A DNA stretch of 64,000 nt from Bacteroidales bacterium (GCA_012719495.1 JAAYAG010000055.1:1-64000), one strand, 5' to 3'; positions 11,728 to 23,080 are shown, counted from the first letter of the stretch. Notes: generated by a model not told the origin, from the sequence alone. Numbers and translations are program-made.

Positions 11728-13686
11728 TTACTTTTTCTTACTATTACGTTGTTGATTTTGTTGCAGTTGCTGTTGTTGCTTCATCATGTCGTCGAGCCTT
11801 TGCTGAAACTTCGATTTTGTCACCGGTTTCTTTTTAGTACTGGCAAGCATAAGTTGAGCTCGAACTTTATTCTCGTCGACCATGCCGCGGATTATGTAGA
11901 ACTGGCCAATAGAGAACAAGTTAGAAAGCAGGTAATAATAGCTTAACCCAGCTGAATATGAGTTCAGAAAGAACATGAACATAACGGGCATAAAGTAAAG
12001 CATAGTTTTCATTCCAGGCATTGCGCTTGTATCCTGAGTTCCACTAGTAAGTTTTGTTTGCAATATTGTTGTCGCAGTCATCAGAAGAGTGAACAAGCTT
12101 ACATGATTTCCGTAAATACTGCTAAGTAATGGGATATGTGCTTTCCACGAAATAATGGCATCATATGTCGATAAGTCGTTGGCCCATAGGAAACTTTCCT
12201 GCCGTAATTCTATCGAGCCCGGGAAGAAAAAGAACATGGCCATCAAGATTGGCATTTGGAGCAACATCGGCAAACAGCCACCCATAGGGCTAACTCCTAC
12301 TTTTTTGTAAAGAGCCATTGTTGCTTGCTGGCGTTCGAGTGCTTTTTCTGCAGGATATTTTTTGTTTATCTCTTCAATTTCTGGCTTTAATGCTTTCATT
12401 TTTGCCTGCGAAACTTGTGTTTTGTAGGTTGGATAGAAAACAATGATCCTGATTAATATAGTAAGTAACAGGATGATAATACCAAAATTAGCAATTTTGC
12501 TCCGGAGAAAGTTGAAAACCGGGATAATAAGATATCGGTTTACTTCGCGAACGATTGGCCAGCCAAGGTCGATGAGCTTTTCCATATCTTGCCCGTGCTC
12601 TTTCAGGGTTTGATAATGGTTTGGACCGAAATAGAACGACATCCCGTAATTCTGCGTGGTTTTGGTTTCGAACGGTAAGCCTATCTCGGTTTTTACAGAA
12701 GAAACGTAAGCCGATTTTGCATCTTTCTTATCGGTTGAGATGGCTGCATTGGCAAACGATTCGTCGGCAATAAGAGCCGATACAAAGAAAAGTTGCTTGT
12801 AACCAATCCATTTCACGGGAGTTGTTAAGTCTTCGCTGTCTGATTTATTAGTTTTCAGATGATCGACTTCATCATCTTTAAACTTATAAAATATGGTGGT
12901 ATAACGGTCTTCTCCATAGGTAGATGCTTTTTCCTGACGGGGAATATCGAAGTTAAAGTTGAAATCAATAAACCCGGTATTGGTTGAAATGATCCGTTCC
13001 ATTCCATTTAATTTGATGTCGTATCCAATTACATATGAGTTATGTGAAATTGAATACACATAATCAATGTAACGGCCATTTCCAGCATCGAGACGTAACG
13101 TTATTTCTTTGCTTTCCCCTTTTTCTTTTTCGTTGAACCGAGGTTTTCCTTCTTTCCCTTTTGGAACAGAGGGGCCGCTTACCGAAATGTTTTGCTCACT
13201 TGTAAGCGGTTTAAAATAAAGTTCATCGGTACGAATATTCCGGTTTTGAGCGAAAAAATTAAGGTGTTGTTCCGATTTTCCGTCTTCAATAAGGATGAGC
13301 TTTGAACCGTCGTGGCGCTTGTAATTTTTAAGTTCAACCGACTGAACTTTTCCCCCTTTTGTTGAGAGGCTAACTTTCATTAGGTTGTTTTCCAACACGA
13401 TAAGTTTGTCTTCGCCAGTGGCCGATACTGAAAAGTCACCGTAGAGGTTTCTAAATTCATTTTCAACAGAAAGGCTGTCGCTTGATTGTTGTTGATCGGT
13501 TTGAGCGGCCAGTTGTGCTGCTTGTTGTGTCTCTATCTCCTTTTGAGCCAACTGATTTGCCATTTCAATAGAATCGCGTCTTTGTTTAGCGGCTTCTATT
13601 TCTTTTTGCGATGGTTTGTTGATGTAGCTGAATATTACCAAAACGGCAAATATCAGTACAAGTCCAATTGTCGAATTTCTATCCAT
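11728..13686 (-). CDS. yidC: Membrane protein insertase YidC
   Basis: Inserts proteins into the inner membrane alone or with SecYEG. The 652-residue protein has the Gram-negative layout: an N-terminal transmembrane helix (about residues 6-24), a Gln/Ala-rich linker, a large periplasmic beta domain (about 80-350) and the C-terminal insertase core of five helices (about 375-610), including FGIIILLLTILIR and GCLPMLLQMPILMAMFFF. A Lys/Gln-rich cytoplasmic tail ends in NSKKK. It lies 47 bp after pyrG on the same strand and probably forms an operon with it, an order seen in other Bacteroidota. Confidence 0.96.
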   Translation of the reverse strand: MDRNSTIGLVLIFAVLVIFSYINKPSQKEIEAAKQRRDSIEMANQLAQKEIETQQAAQLAAQTDQQQSSDSLSVENEFRNLYGDFSVSATGEDKLIVLENNLMKVSLSTKGGKVQSVELKNYKRHDGSKLILIEDGKSEQHLNFFAQNRNIRTDELYFKPLTSEQNISVSGPSVPKGKEGKPRFNEKEKGESKEITLRLDAGNGRYIDYVYSISHNSYVIGYDIKLNGMERIISTNTGFIDFNFNFDIPRQEKASTYGEDRYTTIFYKFKDDEVDHLKTNKSDSEDLTTPVKWIGYKQLFFVSALIADESFANAAISTDKKDAKSAYVSSVKTEIGLPFETKTTQNYGMSFYFGPNHYQTLKEHGQDMEKLIDLGWPIVREVNRYLIIPVFNFLRSKIANFGIIILLLTILIRIIVFYPTYKTQVSQAKMKALKPEIEEINKKYPAEKALERQQATMALYKKVGVSPMGGCLPMLLQMPILMAMFFFFPGSIELRQESFLWANDLSTYDAIISWKAHIPLLSSIYGNHVSLFTLLMTATTILQTKLTSGTQDTSAMPGMKTMLYFMPVMFMFFLNSYSAGLSYYYLLSNLFSIGQFYIIRGMVDENKVRAQLMLASTKKKPVTKSKFQQRLDDMMKQQQQLQQNQQRNSKKK

Positions 13687-13733
13687 TAACTACTTTTTTC
13701 TTTGTAATATTGGTTTTAAGATTTTCCACAAAA

Positions 13734-15356
<1,623 letters not shown>

Positions 15357-15380
15357 TTATGGGTTAATGTAAAGAAAGAG

Positions 15381-15388
15381 CAAAGATA
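15381..15388 (-). promoter_or_regulatory. -7-like promoter box for pyrG-yidC
   Basis: The minus strand reads TATCTTTG, matching TAnnTTTG, about 37 nt upstream of the pyrG start. Confidence 0.45.
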
Positions 15389-15586
15389 GTGAAAAATAAA
15401 TTGTATTATTAATTTCCGATAAAAGATACTATATTTGAAATAGAATTAACCTTTACTATAAAAATGTACAAGAAAACATTATTTTAGCTTTCAAATAGTC
15501 ATTGTTTTTTGTTCTGTTTTTTGTACATTGGGGTTGGTCTTTAGTTGTTTTATGATGGATAATCTCCTTCGGCAAGTATTAATTTA

Positions 15587-15594
15587 TACATTTG
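15587..15594 (+). promoter_or_regulatory. -7-like promoter box for the FkbM methyltransferase
   Basis: TACATTTG matches TAnnTTTG. It would place transcription start near 15601, downstream of an in-frame GTG at 15596, which supports ATG 15620 as the true start. Confidence 0.45.
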
Positions 15595-15619
15595 CGTGTC
15601 TAACAAAATTAAACGTAAC

Positions 15620-16465
15620 ATGTTGGGTTTACCTATCACCAGAATTAAGATTGGTATAGCGAAAATGCTGTACAAAATAGTGAAATTGTTTTATCGTAGA
15701 ACAATCAGAAAGATAACCCGCCATGGCATTCATTATGAAGTAGATCTGTCGGAGGGTATCGATTTATCGCTTTTCCTTTTTGGAAATTTCCAGAGTCATG
15801 TTACCCAGAATAAATATTTAAGTATTAAGCCAGATGATGTAATAATCGATGTGGGTGGAAACTTTGGGATTATGGCTCTGCAATTTGCAAAAGCGGCCTC
15901 CAATGGGAAAATATATTCCTTTGAGCCAACACATTATGCTCTTTCTAAATTTAATAGGAACCTTGATCTTAATCCTGATCTAAAACAACGGATTGTTCTT
16001 ATCAATTCATTTGTATCAGAGACATCGAGTGATGAAGCTAAAATAACTGCGTTTTCTAGCTGGAAGGTTTCGGGGAAGGGATCAGCTGAAGAACTTAAAC
16101 ATCCGGTGCATTTAGGTACTGCAAAATCGACACAAGGGGTTGGCTCTTTGTCGCTTGATGATTTTGTATCGTCCTATTCTCTCCCAAAGGTTGATATTAT
16201 TAAGATAGATACAGATGGCCATGAATTTATGGTATTTAATGGAGCACGGAAGATGATAGAAACCTTAAGGCCAAAGATTATTTTTGAGGTTGGTCAGTAT
16301 GTCATGGAAGAAAAGGGAATTGATTTTTCGTTTTATCTGAATTATTTTTCCTCGATGAATTACTCTCTTTTTGACACAGAATCAGGAAAAAATATTTCAG
16401 CAAACAATGCTCTTAAGGTTATACCTAAACTGGGAACAATTGATATTATTGCCTTGCCAAAATAA
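15620..16465 (+). CDS. FkbM-family SAM-dependent methyltransferase
   Basis: A class I methyltransferase of the FkbM family, which O-methylates sugars, polyketides or lipids. The SAM-binding loop is seen in IDVGGNFGIMALQFA. The acidic residue ending strand 2 is in YSFEPT, and the family motif IKIDTDGHEFMVFNGA lies in the C-terminal half. The N-terminal 35 residues are basic and amphipathic and may touch the membrane. The gene stands alone between pyrG and the DUF349 gene, so its acceptor cannot be inferred. GTG 15596 would add eight residues. Confidence 0.85.
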   Translation: MLGLPITRIKIGIAKMLYKIVKLFYRRTIRKITRHGIHYEVDLSEGIDLSLFLFGNFQSHVTQNKYLSIKPDDVIIDVGGNFGIMALQFAKAASNGKIYSFEPTHYALSKFNRNLDLNPDLKQRIVLINSFVSETSSDEAKITAFSSWKVSGKGSAEELKHPVHLGTAKSTQGVGSLSLDDFVSSYSLPKVDIIKIDTDGHEFMVFNGARKMIETLRPKIIFEVGQYVMEEKGIDFSFYLNYFSSMNYSLFDTESGKNISANNALKVIPKLGTIDIIALPK

Positions 16466-16556
16466 TTCACATTCTTTGTTGAAGCTTTCTCTGATTTAGA
16501 TTATTTGTTTAGTTGTATTAGTCTAATCGTTTGAATAATATTAATTTAACGAAATA

Positions 16557-16593
16557 AAAAAGCCGCCTCGATGTTTCTTTCGAGGCGGCTTTT
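16557..16593. terminator. Bidirectional terminator, FkbM gene / DUF349 gene
   Basis: A strong GC-rich stem of about 13 bp (16558-16570 with 16581-16593), with A runs on one side and T runs on the other, separates two convergent genes. Confidence 0.9.
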
Positions 16594-16614
16594 AACTATC
16601 GTGAAGTTGGTTTA

Positions 16615-18666
16615 CTATTCTTCGTTGTCGTCAACTTCATCAATCACTCTGATTTTTTCTTTCAAATAAGTGATCTGTTCTTCGTTACGGGCTATTTTGC
16701 GTTCAACATCCAAAATAAGCGCTTCGGCATTTTTCGAATTGGCGAAGAAACCTACATTATTTTTCAGAGTAACCAAATCGCTCTCTAATTGACGAAGTTT
16801 GGTAATGTATTTATCGCGTTCGAAAAACATTTTGTTATGCCCTTTGTTGCTTGTTTTCAGATCGCTCATTTTGCTTTTGAACCTCATCAGGCTTCTGTCT
16901 TTATCTTCAACCCTGAGTTTGTCAAATTGTTTGTTTATGACTTCCCTGAACCTTTTTTGCACATCGTCTTTTTGTTGAATGGGTACATGCCCAATTTCGG
17001 TCCATTCGCGTTGATATTCTCTAAGTTTTTCAAGATCTTTAGACTCATCACCTGTTGATACAAAGTTTGTTACCGCATCGATCAGCTCATTCTTCTTCTT
17101 CAGGTTTTCAATTTGTTCGTTATCTTTCGAACTAAAGAATTCCGATTTCTGCTGGAAGAAACAATCGCAAGCAGCGCGGAACCTTTTCCATACAATATCA
17201 GATTGTTTACGTGGTACCGGGCCAATTTCTTTCCACTTTTTCTGGATGTTGATAAATTCTTCAGTTGTTTTCTTCCAATCTGTGCTTTCCTTCAATGCTT
17301 CGGCCTGTACACAAAGGTCGATTTTCATCTGCAGGTTATTGGTTTGTTCTTCTTTGTGCTTCGAATAAAAATCACGTTTCTTGTCGAAAAATGCATCGCA
17401 GGCTTTTCTGAAACGCTCGTAGATGAGTGTATTCTCTTTCTGAGGGGCAAATCCAATGGTTCTCCAGTATTTTTGCATCTCGACAAGTTCTTTCGATTTG
17501 TCTTCCCAGTCTTTATAAGAGCTTGGTTCTGATGTTATTATTTCTTCTACTTTTTCACAAAGTGCAGTTTTGGCGTCGAGGTTTTTCTTTTGCGATTTTT
17601 TGCGGTTCTCGAAGAAATCCTGATGCTTTTTGTTGATCAGTGTTGTGGCTGTTTTAAAGCGTTCCCACAGTTCTTCTTTCTTGTCGCGTGGCACTGGACC
17701 AATTTCGCGCCATAGGTCGTGGAATTTTTGCAGTGCGTTGAACGATTTTATTACTGATGGTTCGAGAAGTAATGCCTCGGCTTTTTCGCACAAGCTGATT
17801 TTTTCTTCCAAGTTCCTTTTAAGGTCAAGGTCGCGTAATTCTTTGTTTATCTTGATATAATCGTAGAAATTTTCTACATGGTGATGATAATTTTCCCATA
17901 AGTCTTTCATGTTGGCTTGTGGTACTAACCCAATTTCACGCCACTTTTGTTGAAGCTCCCTGAATTCCTGAAAAGTTTTGTTGATTGATTCCTTTCGGTT
18001 AACCAGGGTTTTAATCTCTTCAATTATTTCGTATTTTTTCTTGAGGTTTTCCTCTTTTTCTGCTTCAATATCTTTGTTGAGTTCTGCTTTGCGTTGTTTG
18101 AATTGTGCCAGAAGTGTTTTTAGATCTTGTTCATAAGGATCTGCTTCGGGCTTGAATTCTTCTTCAAAACCACCATTATCAATAAAGCTTTTCTTTTCTT
18201 CTATTAATTTGGTTTTGTGTTTCTTATAGAAATTCGATTTGATGCTTTCAACCCGGTCTACAATTTCAAAAAAACCAGTTTCTTGAAGCAACTCACGGAG
18301 CTCATTAATAAGTTCAACTTCACTTAAATTTGAGTAATCGGGCAAATCGGTACGTGGTTCAATTTCTTCATCAATCCCTTCTTCTGCAATGATTTCTTCC
18401 GTCTCGGCGGCAAGTTCTTCTAATACAACTTCGACAGTATCTTCACTAAGAGCCGGTTCTTCTTGCGTTTCTTCAACTACTTCATTTTTTTCTTCAGGTT
18501 CTGAATTTACCGGAGTGGAAATTGATTCCTCTTCAACGGCTTTTTCTTCAATGATTTCAGGGTTAGTAGCTAATTCAGCTGCGTTTTCCAATGCTGGATC
18601 GGAAATTGGTGCCGAATCATTCATCTCATGCTGAGCTTTCGAGTGCAAATTTTCGTTAGATTCCAT
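16615..18666 (-). CDS. DUF349 repeat protein
   Basis: A cytoplasmic protein of 683 residues. It has a very acidic Glu-rich N-terminal region (about residues 15-110) followed by helical coiled-coil repeats. Five DUF349 repeats are visible from their W-x-x-IG-x-x-P cores: WREIGLVP, WREIGPVP, WRTIGFAP, WKEIGPVP and WTEIGHVP, each followed by a basic helix. A final coiled coil closes the protein. The molecular function of DUF349 is not established. A longer start at 18693 adds nine residues; ATG 18666 is preferred because MESNENL looks like a natural cytosolic start. The gene appears monocistronic. Confidence 0.85.
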   Translation of the reverse strand: MESNENLHSKAQHEMNDSAPISDPALENAAELATNPEIIEEKAVEEESISTPVNSEPEEKNEVVEETQEEPALSEDTVEVVLEELAAETEEIIAEEGIDEEIEPRTDLPDYSNLSEVELINELRELLQETGFFEIVDRVESIKSNFYKKHKTKLIEEKKSFIDNGGFEEEFKPEADPYEQDLKTLLAQFKQRKAELNKDIEAEKEENLKKKYEIIEEIKTLVNRKESINKTFQEFRELQQKWREIGLVPQANMKDLWENYHHHVENFYDYIKINKELRDLDLKRNLEEKISLCEKAEALLLEPSVIKSFNALQKFHDLWREIGPVPRDKKEELWERFKTATTLINKKHQDFFENRKKSQKKNLDAKTALCEKVEEIITSEPSSYKDWEDKSKELVEMQKYWRTIGFAPQKENTLIYERFRKACDAFFDKKRDFYSKHKEEQTNNLQMKIDLCVQAEALKESTDWKKTTEEFINIQKKWKEIGPVPRKQSDIVWKRFRAACDCFFQQKSEFFSSKDNEQIENLKKKNELIDAVTNFVSTGDESKDLEKLREYQREWTEIGHVPIQQKDDVQKRFREVINKQFDKLRVEDKDRSLMRFKSKMSDLKTSNKGHNKMFFERDKYITKLRQLESDLVTLKNNVGFFANSKNAEALILDVERKIARNEEQITYLKEKIRVIDEVDDNEE

Positions 18667-18928
18667 TCTATTCTTGATATTTGAGTACAACAATTTATGT
18701 TTTAGATCATTATTATTTCAAGGGGTTACGAAAATAGGTATTATATAACAATAGTCAAAAAAAAACAATTTTATTTTTCTTTGGCACACGTTAAAATTTG
18801 TCATTTATCTCAGGTTCTGATTATAATCTCCGGCCACGAAGGTTCATCTTTAATTTTGTTTCTTTTGTTGCGTATTGTTCAGTTTATCAGTATTTTAATA
18901 TTTGTTTTTAGGTGTCGTTTGAAAAAAC

Positions 18929-18936
18929 TACATTTG
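18929..18936 (+). promoter_or_regulatory. -7-like promoter box for trmD
   Basis: TACATTTG, a full match to TAnnTTTG, lies 16 nt upstream of the trmD ATG. The resulting leader would be about 10 nt, and the promoter excludes the longer open frame that begins at 18781. Confidence 0.5.
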
Positions 18937-18951
18937 CGGAAAATTTTACTT

Positions 18952-19629
18952 ATGCGTATAGATATATTAACCATATTTCCTGAATTGTTTGAGAGTCCTT
19001 TTGGACATTCTATGTTAAAAAGGGCTCAGAATAAGGGTTTTATTGAGATTTTCATTCACAATATTCGCGATTATTCAACAGATAAACATAAAAGCGTTGA
19101 CGATTATGCTTTTGGTGGCGGGGCCGGTATGGTAATGATGATTCAGCCTATTGAAGATTTAATACTTAAGCTAAAGTTGGAACGTGATTATGACGAGATT
19201 ATTTATATGACTCCAGATGCAAAAGTTTTCAACCAGAAAGAGGCAAACCGTCTTTCTCTTTCGGAAAATATTATAATCCTTTGTGGTCATTATAAAGGTG
19301 TAGATCAGCGTATTAGAGACCATTATATAACCAAAGAGATTTCTATTGGCGATTATGTCCTAACAGGGGGAGAATTGGCGGCTGCTATTGTAGTTGATAG
19401 TATTGTAAGGTTGATCCCTGGTGTTTTGTCTGATGAGACGTCTGCCCTAACCGATTCTTTTCAAGATAATTTGTTAAGTCCTCCGGTATATACGAGGCCT
19501 GCCGACCATAATGGATGGAAAATTCCTGAGGTGTTGCTTTCGGGCAACGACAAATTAATTGACGAATGGCGCGAAAAACAATCGATGGAATTAACAATGC
19601 GCGTTCGCCCCGATTTGCTCGACGACTAA
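18952..19629 (+). CDS. trmD: tRNA (guanine-37-N1)-methyltransferase
   Basis: Methylates G37 next to the anticodon and so prevents +1 frameshifting. The 225-residue protein has the SPOUT knot motifs of Trm[25 protein letters not shown] and [13 protein letters not shown], with the C-terminal [20 protein letters not shown] pattern. The start at 18952 gives the canonical [13 protein letters not shown]; an upstream open extension encodes nothing recognisable and lies before the promoter. Unlike in Proteobacteria it is not next to rpsP, rimM or rplS. Confidence 0.96.
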   Translation: MRIDILTIFPELFESPFGHSMLKRAQNKGFIEIFIHNIRDYSTDKHKSVDDYAFGGGAGMVMMIQPIEDLILKLKLERDYDEIIYMTPDAKVFNQKEANRLSLSENIIILCGHYKGVDQRIRDHYITKEISIGDYVLTGGELAAAIVVDSIVRLIPGVLSDETSALTDSFQDNLLSPPVYTRPADHNGWKIPEVLLSGNDKLIDEWREKQSMELTMRVRPDLLDD

Positions 19630-19630
19630 T

Positions 19631-20689
19631 TTATTTTCGCCGCAAAATTACCATGGTAGCTCCGTAGCCATATTCCTGAAATGAGGCATCCTGAAAGAAA
19701 TATTTGGCGTAGGTCGATTTTAACTTTTTGTGGATTTCTTGTTTTAGTACCCCGTTCCCTACCCCATGAATGAAAACTATTCTATATGCCTTATTGTCAA
19801 TGGCCTGTTTCATTTCGGAATGGAATTTTTCCAATTGTAACTGTAATATTTCATGGTTTGAAAGGCCATTGCTACTATCTATCAATTCTTCAATATGAAG
19901 GTCTACTTCAACCAGTTCAGGCTGTTTCTTCTTCTCTTTGGGTGATTCTTTTTCACGGTTCTGAGCATCTTTGCTGTCGACAACTTTTTTAAAATCTTTC
20001 TCAGTAAGTTTGTCAATTTCTTCTTGCAGAGCATTGGTTACCAAGTCAAAAACCATTGCCCGGCCTTTGAAAAAGTTGTTTTTGGAAAAGCTTTTTTCTT
20101 TATAAAATTTAACTGGTTGTATTTCAATAGTTTTAACAATCGGGTTTATCAGGGTATTCTCTTTTTTCCTGAATGGCATCAATCTGAAACAGAAACGAGG
20201 AAGGTTTGACAGATCGGTTTGTGAAAGTCCTTCAATGTATTCTTTTGTATTGGGCTCCAATTCTCCAGAGTCGATGGAGATATACTCTTTTCCATCGTAA
20301 TGACTTATATGATAAAGTAATGAGAAATTACTGTCGTTGATCAGATATACCTCAATTTCTCCTCCTACGGGGTTATCCTGATTGGTTGGGAAAAATGCAG
20401 CAAAAAACTTTGGATTATCGTTGCCCGGGATAATTACCGATTCATGTTTAGGCATAACCTTTTGAGGTTCCTCATTTTTTGTTACTACCGGTTCTGGTTT
20501 TTTCGAAAAATCACGGTTGATTTCTGGCTTATGGTCTGCATCTTCTGTTTTAATCAGCTGATTAATCAATGTTGGTATTTCAAACCCATCCTGATTTTCA
20601 ACAATTGCAATAGTTTTACTTTGAAAACCAACAATCTTACCTCCTCCAACATCGTTCAAAAACTTGACTTTATCTCCTATCTTAAACAT
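19631..20689 (-). CDS. DUF2027 and Smr domain protein
   Basis: A 352-residue cytoplasmic protein. The first 60 residues form a small beta domain opening with KIGDKVKFLNDVGGGKIVGF, as in DUF2027 proteins. A beta-sandwich-like middle region (about 85-225) follows. The C-terminal Smr domain (about 265-350) has VDLHIEELI (the DLH motif) and IHGVGNGVLKQEI (the HGxG motif), shared with the MutS2 nuclease domain. It may bind or cut nucleic acid, but substrate and role are unknown. Its stop codon is one base from the trmD stop, so the two genes converge without room for a terminator. Confidence 0.85.
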   Translation of the reverse strand: MFKIGDKVKFLNDVGGGKIVGFQSKTIAIVENQDGFEIPTLINQLIKTEDADHKPEINRDFSKKPEPVVTKNEEPQKVMPKHESVIIPGNDNPKFFAAFFPTNQDNPVGGEIEVYLINDSNFSLLYHISHYDGKEYISIDSGELEPNTKEYIEGLSQTDLSNLPRFCFRLMPFRKKENTLINPIVKTIEIQPVKFYKEKSFSKNNFFKGRAMVFDLVTNALQEEIDKLTEKDFKKVVDSKDAQNREKESPKEKKKQPELVEVDLHIEELIDSSNGLSNHEILQLQLEKFHSEMKQAIDNKAYRIVFIHGVGNGVLKQEIHKKLKSTYAKYFFQDASFQEYGYGATMVILRRK

Positions 20690-20732
20690 GGTCTTTTCAA
20701 AATTATATTCACCTGAATTGAATTATTTCATG

Positions 20733-20740
20733 CAAAAGTA
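20733..20740 (-). promoter_or_regulatory. -7-like promoter box for DUF2027-Smr
   Basis: The minus strand reads TACTTTTG, matching TAnnTTTG, 44 nt upstream of the start. Confidence 0.45.
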
Positions 20741-20794
20741 GTAAAAGAACAATCTAATTCTGTTATAAAAGTGATGTAGGTTTAAATCAATTGG

Positions 20795-20802
20795 TATTTT
20801 TG
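20795..20802 (+). promoter_or_regulatory. -7-like promoter box for the ICMT-like gene
   Basis: TATTTTTG matches TAnnTTTG, 36 nt upstream of ATG 20838. It is divergent from the box at 20733-20740. Confidence 0.45.
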
Positions 20803-20837
20803 CAGAACGAAACCATATTACACTTATCCTATTGAAA

Positions 20838-21338
20838 ATGAAAAAAGAAAACAACTTAAAAGAATGGATTACCCCACTCACTGTTGCTCATTTTCTGTTA
20901 GTTGTCTTTATTGGACTTACTATTTTTGTCAAAGCCGAACATCACTCAGATATTTTAGGCAAACTAGGAAGTGTATTAATAATATGTGCCCTTGTTTTTT
21001 GGTTTGTCCCCATGTTTACACTAAGAAAATATGGAGAGGTTAGTCCTTTTGGTAGTTTTTTGGCAACTACCCGCTTGGTAGACAGGGGCGTATATGGTCT
21101 GATCCGACATCCTCAGTATTTGGGCTTTATGATTTTGACCAGCGGTATTGCCTTGTTGTATCAGCAGGTTTATCTTGGCGTATTGGCCGTAATGATAATT
21201 GTACTCTTGCGTTTTGGAATGAATGAAGAGGACAAATTACTGCAGGCACAATTTGGCGAAGAGTTTATAAATTATTGTAAAAGAGTACCTTCTGTCAATA
21301 TTTTTAAGAGCTTGATTACCATATTAAAAGAAAAATAA
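20838..21338 (+). CDS. Isoprenylcysteine carboxyl methyltransferase-like membrane protein
   Basis: A 166-residue integral membrane protein with about four hydrophobic segments. The RGVYGLIRHPQYLGF motif, followed by NEEDKLLQAQFGEEFINYCKRVP, is the SAM-binding signature of the ICMT/PEMT-like family. It probably methylates a small or lipid acceptor at the membrane, but bacterial members have diverse and mostly unknown substrates. ATG 20838 is preferred over an in-frame TTG six bases earlier. guaB follows with its own promoter-like box. Confidence 0.82.
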   Translation: MKKENNLKEWITPLTVAHFLLVVFIGLTIFVKAEHHSDILGKLGSVLIICALVFWFVPMFTLRKYGEVSPFGSFLATTRLVDRGVYGLIRHPQYLGFMILTSGIALLYQQVYLGVLAVMIIVLLRFGMNEEDKLLQAQFGEEFINYCKRVPSVNIFKSLITILKEK

Positions 21339-21387
21339 ATAAAGACAAAACCAAGATACTAAGGCGTACGATCCCTTAAATAATTTA

Positions 21388-21395
21388 TACATTTG
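21388..21395 (+). promoter_or_regulatory. -7-like promoter box for guaB
   Basis: TACATTTG matches TAnnTTTG. The predicted leader is about 23 nt and carries an unusually good ribosome binding site, GGAGG at 21414-21418, six bases before the ATG. Confidence 0.5.
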
Positions 21396-21424
21396 CCGAA
21401 TTTTAAATAAATTGGAGGTTAAAT

Positions 21425-22921
21425 ATGGCACTTTACATGAACGAAATTTCGCGTACTTTCAGTGAATATCTTTTAATACCGGGTTTAACCACTGCTGCGT
21501 GTACTCCCGATAAAGTAGATTTAACTGCCCCGCTTGTCAAGTTTAAAAAAGGAGAAAAAGCATCGTTGGAGTTGAATATCCCGTTTGTTTCAGCTATTAT
21601 GCAGTCGGTCTCCGACGATAGGATGGCTATTGCCCTGGCAAGAAATGGCGGTTTATCGTTTGTATATGGTTCTCAGTCAATTGAGACGCAGGCAGAAATG
21701 GTCAGAAGGGTTAAAAAGTATAAAGCAGGGTTCGTGGTTAGCGATGCCAATCTTACCCCTGAAAATACCTTGCAAGATGTGCTTAACATGAAAGAAAAGA
21801 CTGGGTACTCTACAGTTGGGGTTACCCACGATGGCACTTCGAATGGAAAACTCCTGGGAATGGTTACCAGTCGTGATTATCGTCCAAGCCGCGATCCGCT
21901 AGATCTTAAGGTTAAAGAATTTATGACCCCGTTTCCAAAATTAATCACCGGCCGTCTTGGTATTTCGCTAAACGATGCCAATGATCTTATATGGGATAAA
22001 AAATTAAATTGTTTACCCATAATCGATGATGATCAAAACCTTCAATATTTTGTTTTCCGTAAAGATTACGACAGTCATAAAGAATATCCGCTCGAATTAT
22101 CCGATTCAAACAAAAAACTCCTTGTTGGTGCTGGTATCAATACCCGCGATTACCGTGAACGTGTTCCTGAGCTAGTTGATGCCGGGGTCGATGTTCTTTG
22201 TATCGATTCATCCGACGGTTTTTCTGTATGGCAAAAAGAGACCATTCAATATATTCAAAGCAATTATGGTGGAAAAGTTAAAGTTGGTGCAGGGAATGTG
22301 GTCGACAAAGATGGCTTTTTATACCTTGTTGAAGCAGGTGCCGATTTTGTAAAAGTTGGTATTGGTGGGGGCTCTATTTGCATAACCCGAGAACAGAAAG
22401 GCATTGGTCGTGGTCAGGCTACTTCCATAATCGAGGTGGCAAAAGCTCGCGACGAGTATTACAAAAACACCGGTATTTATGTCCCTATTTGTTCCGATGG
22501 AGGCATAGTACAAGATTACCATATGGTGCTTGCCCTTGCCATGGGAGCCGATTTCCTTATGATGGGCCGCTATTTTGCCCGTTTCGACGAAAGTCCAACA
22601 CGAAAATTGATGGTGAATGGAAACTATGTGAAAGAATACTGGGGAGAAGGTTCGAACCGGGCTCGCAACTGGCAGCGCTATGATATGGGCGGTAGTGATA
22701 ATCTAAAGTTTGAAGAAGGGGTAGACAGTTATGTGCCTTATGCTGGCAAACTTAAAGATAACCTTGATGTTACGTTGGGTAAAATTAAATCGACCATGTG
22801 TAGTTGCGGGGTTACCACCATTGGCGAATTAAAAGATAATGGTAAAATTACACTTGTTTCTTCTACCAGCATTATCGAAGGCGGAGCGCACGATGTAATA
22901 CTCAAAGAAACAAGCAAATAG
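21425..22921 (+). CDS. guaB: IMP dehydrogenase, Tritrichomonas-type
   Basis: Catalyses NAD-dependent oxidation of IMP to XMP, the committed step to GMP. The 498-residue barrel contains a CBS-domain insertion (about residues 100-220). The catalytic Cys319 lies in [20 protein letters not shown], and the flap dyad Arg418-Tyr419 lies in NWQRYD. From memory these numbers and much of the sequence match the IMP dehydrogenase of the protozoan Tritrichomonas foetus, thought to be of bacterial origin, rather than E. coli GuaB. The gene ends at a clear terminator and has a strong GGAGG ribosome binding site. Confidence 0.95.
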   Translation: MALYMNEISRTFSEYLLIPGLTTAACTPDKVDLTAPLVKFKKGEKASLELNIPFVSAIMQSVSDDRMAIALARNGGLSFVYGSQSIETQAEMVRRVKKYKAGFVVSDANLTPENTLQDVLNMKEKTGYSTVGVTHDGTSNGKLLGMVTSRDYRPSRDPLDLKVKEFMTPFPKLITGRLGISLNDANDLIWDKKLNCLPIIDDDQNLQYFVFRKDYDSHKEYPLELSDSNKKLLVGAGINTRDYRERVPELVDAGVDVLCIDSSDGFSVWQKETIQYIQSNYGGKVKVGAGNVVDKDGFLYLVEAGADFVKVGIGGGSICITREQKGIGRGQATSIIEVAKARDEYYKNTGIYVPICSDGGIVQDYHMVLALAMGADFLMMGRYFARFDESPTRKLMVNGNYVKEYWGEGSNRARNWQRYDMGGSDNLKFEEGVDSYVPYAGKLKDNLDVTLGKIKSTMCSCGVTTIGELKDNGKITLVSSTSIIEGGAHDVILKETSK

Positions 22922-22944
22922 AGATTATTCTTAAAACAAATAAA

Positions 22945-22970
22945 CAAAGGGCGGATTTATCCGCCTTTTG
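22945..22970 (+). terminator. Terminator of guaB
   Basis: A stem of about 10 bp (GGGCGGAT with ATCCGCC and flanking A-T pairs) is followed by TTTTG, just after the guaB stop. Confidence 0.75.
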
Positions 22971-22994
22971 TGTGACAACCCATTTATATTTTTT

Positions 22995-23002
22995 TATTTT
23001 TG
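22995..23002 (+). promoter_or_regulatory. -7-like promoter box for corA
   Basis: TATTTTTG matches TAnnTTTG. Transcription would begin near 23009, giving corA a leader of about 128 nt, which is long for this window. Confidence 0.45.
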
Positions 23003-23029
23003 CAGCGTAAATCTAAAATTATAATCAAT

Positions 23030-23080
23030 ATGGACGAAGGCCCGTATCATAGTAAGCAGAAAATGTTAATCTATTTATAG
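23030..23080 (+). CDS. Candidate 16-residue leader peptide upstream of corA
   Basis: An ATG-to-TAG frame encoding MDEGPYHSKQKMLIYL lies in the corA leader. Its start has the A-rich context usual here. The stop codon overlaps the 5' arm of a hairpin (23079-23112) that competes with a second hairpin hiding the corA ribosome binding site. The acidic and proline start followed by basic residues resembles enterobacterial MgtL in design, not in sequence. Whether it is translated is not shown by the sequence. Confidence 0.4.
   Translation: MDEGPYHSKQKMLIYL

Noticed and set aside
18781-18951. An upstream extension of trmD adding 57 codons
   Set aside because: It is hydrophobic and unlike TrmD, and the promoter-like box at 18929-18936 lies inside it. 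The canonical TrmD start is at 18952.
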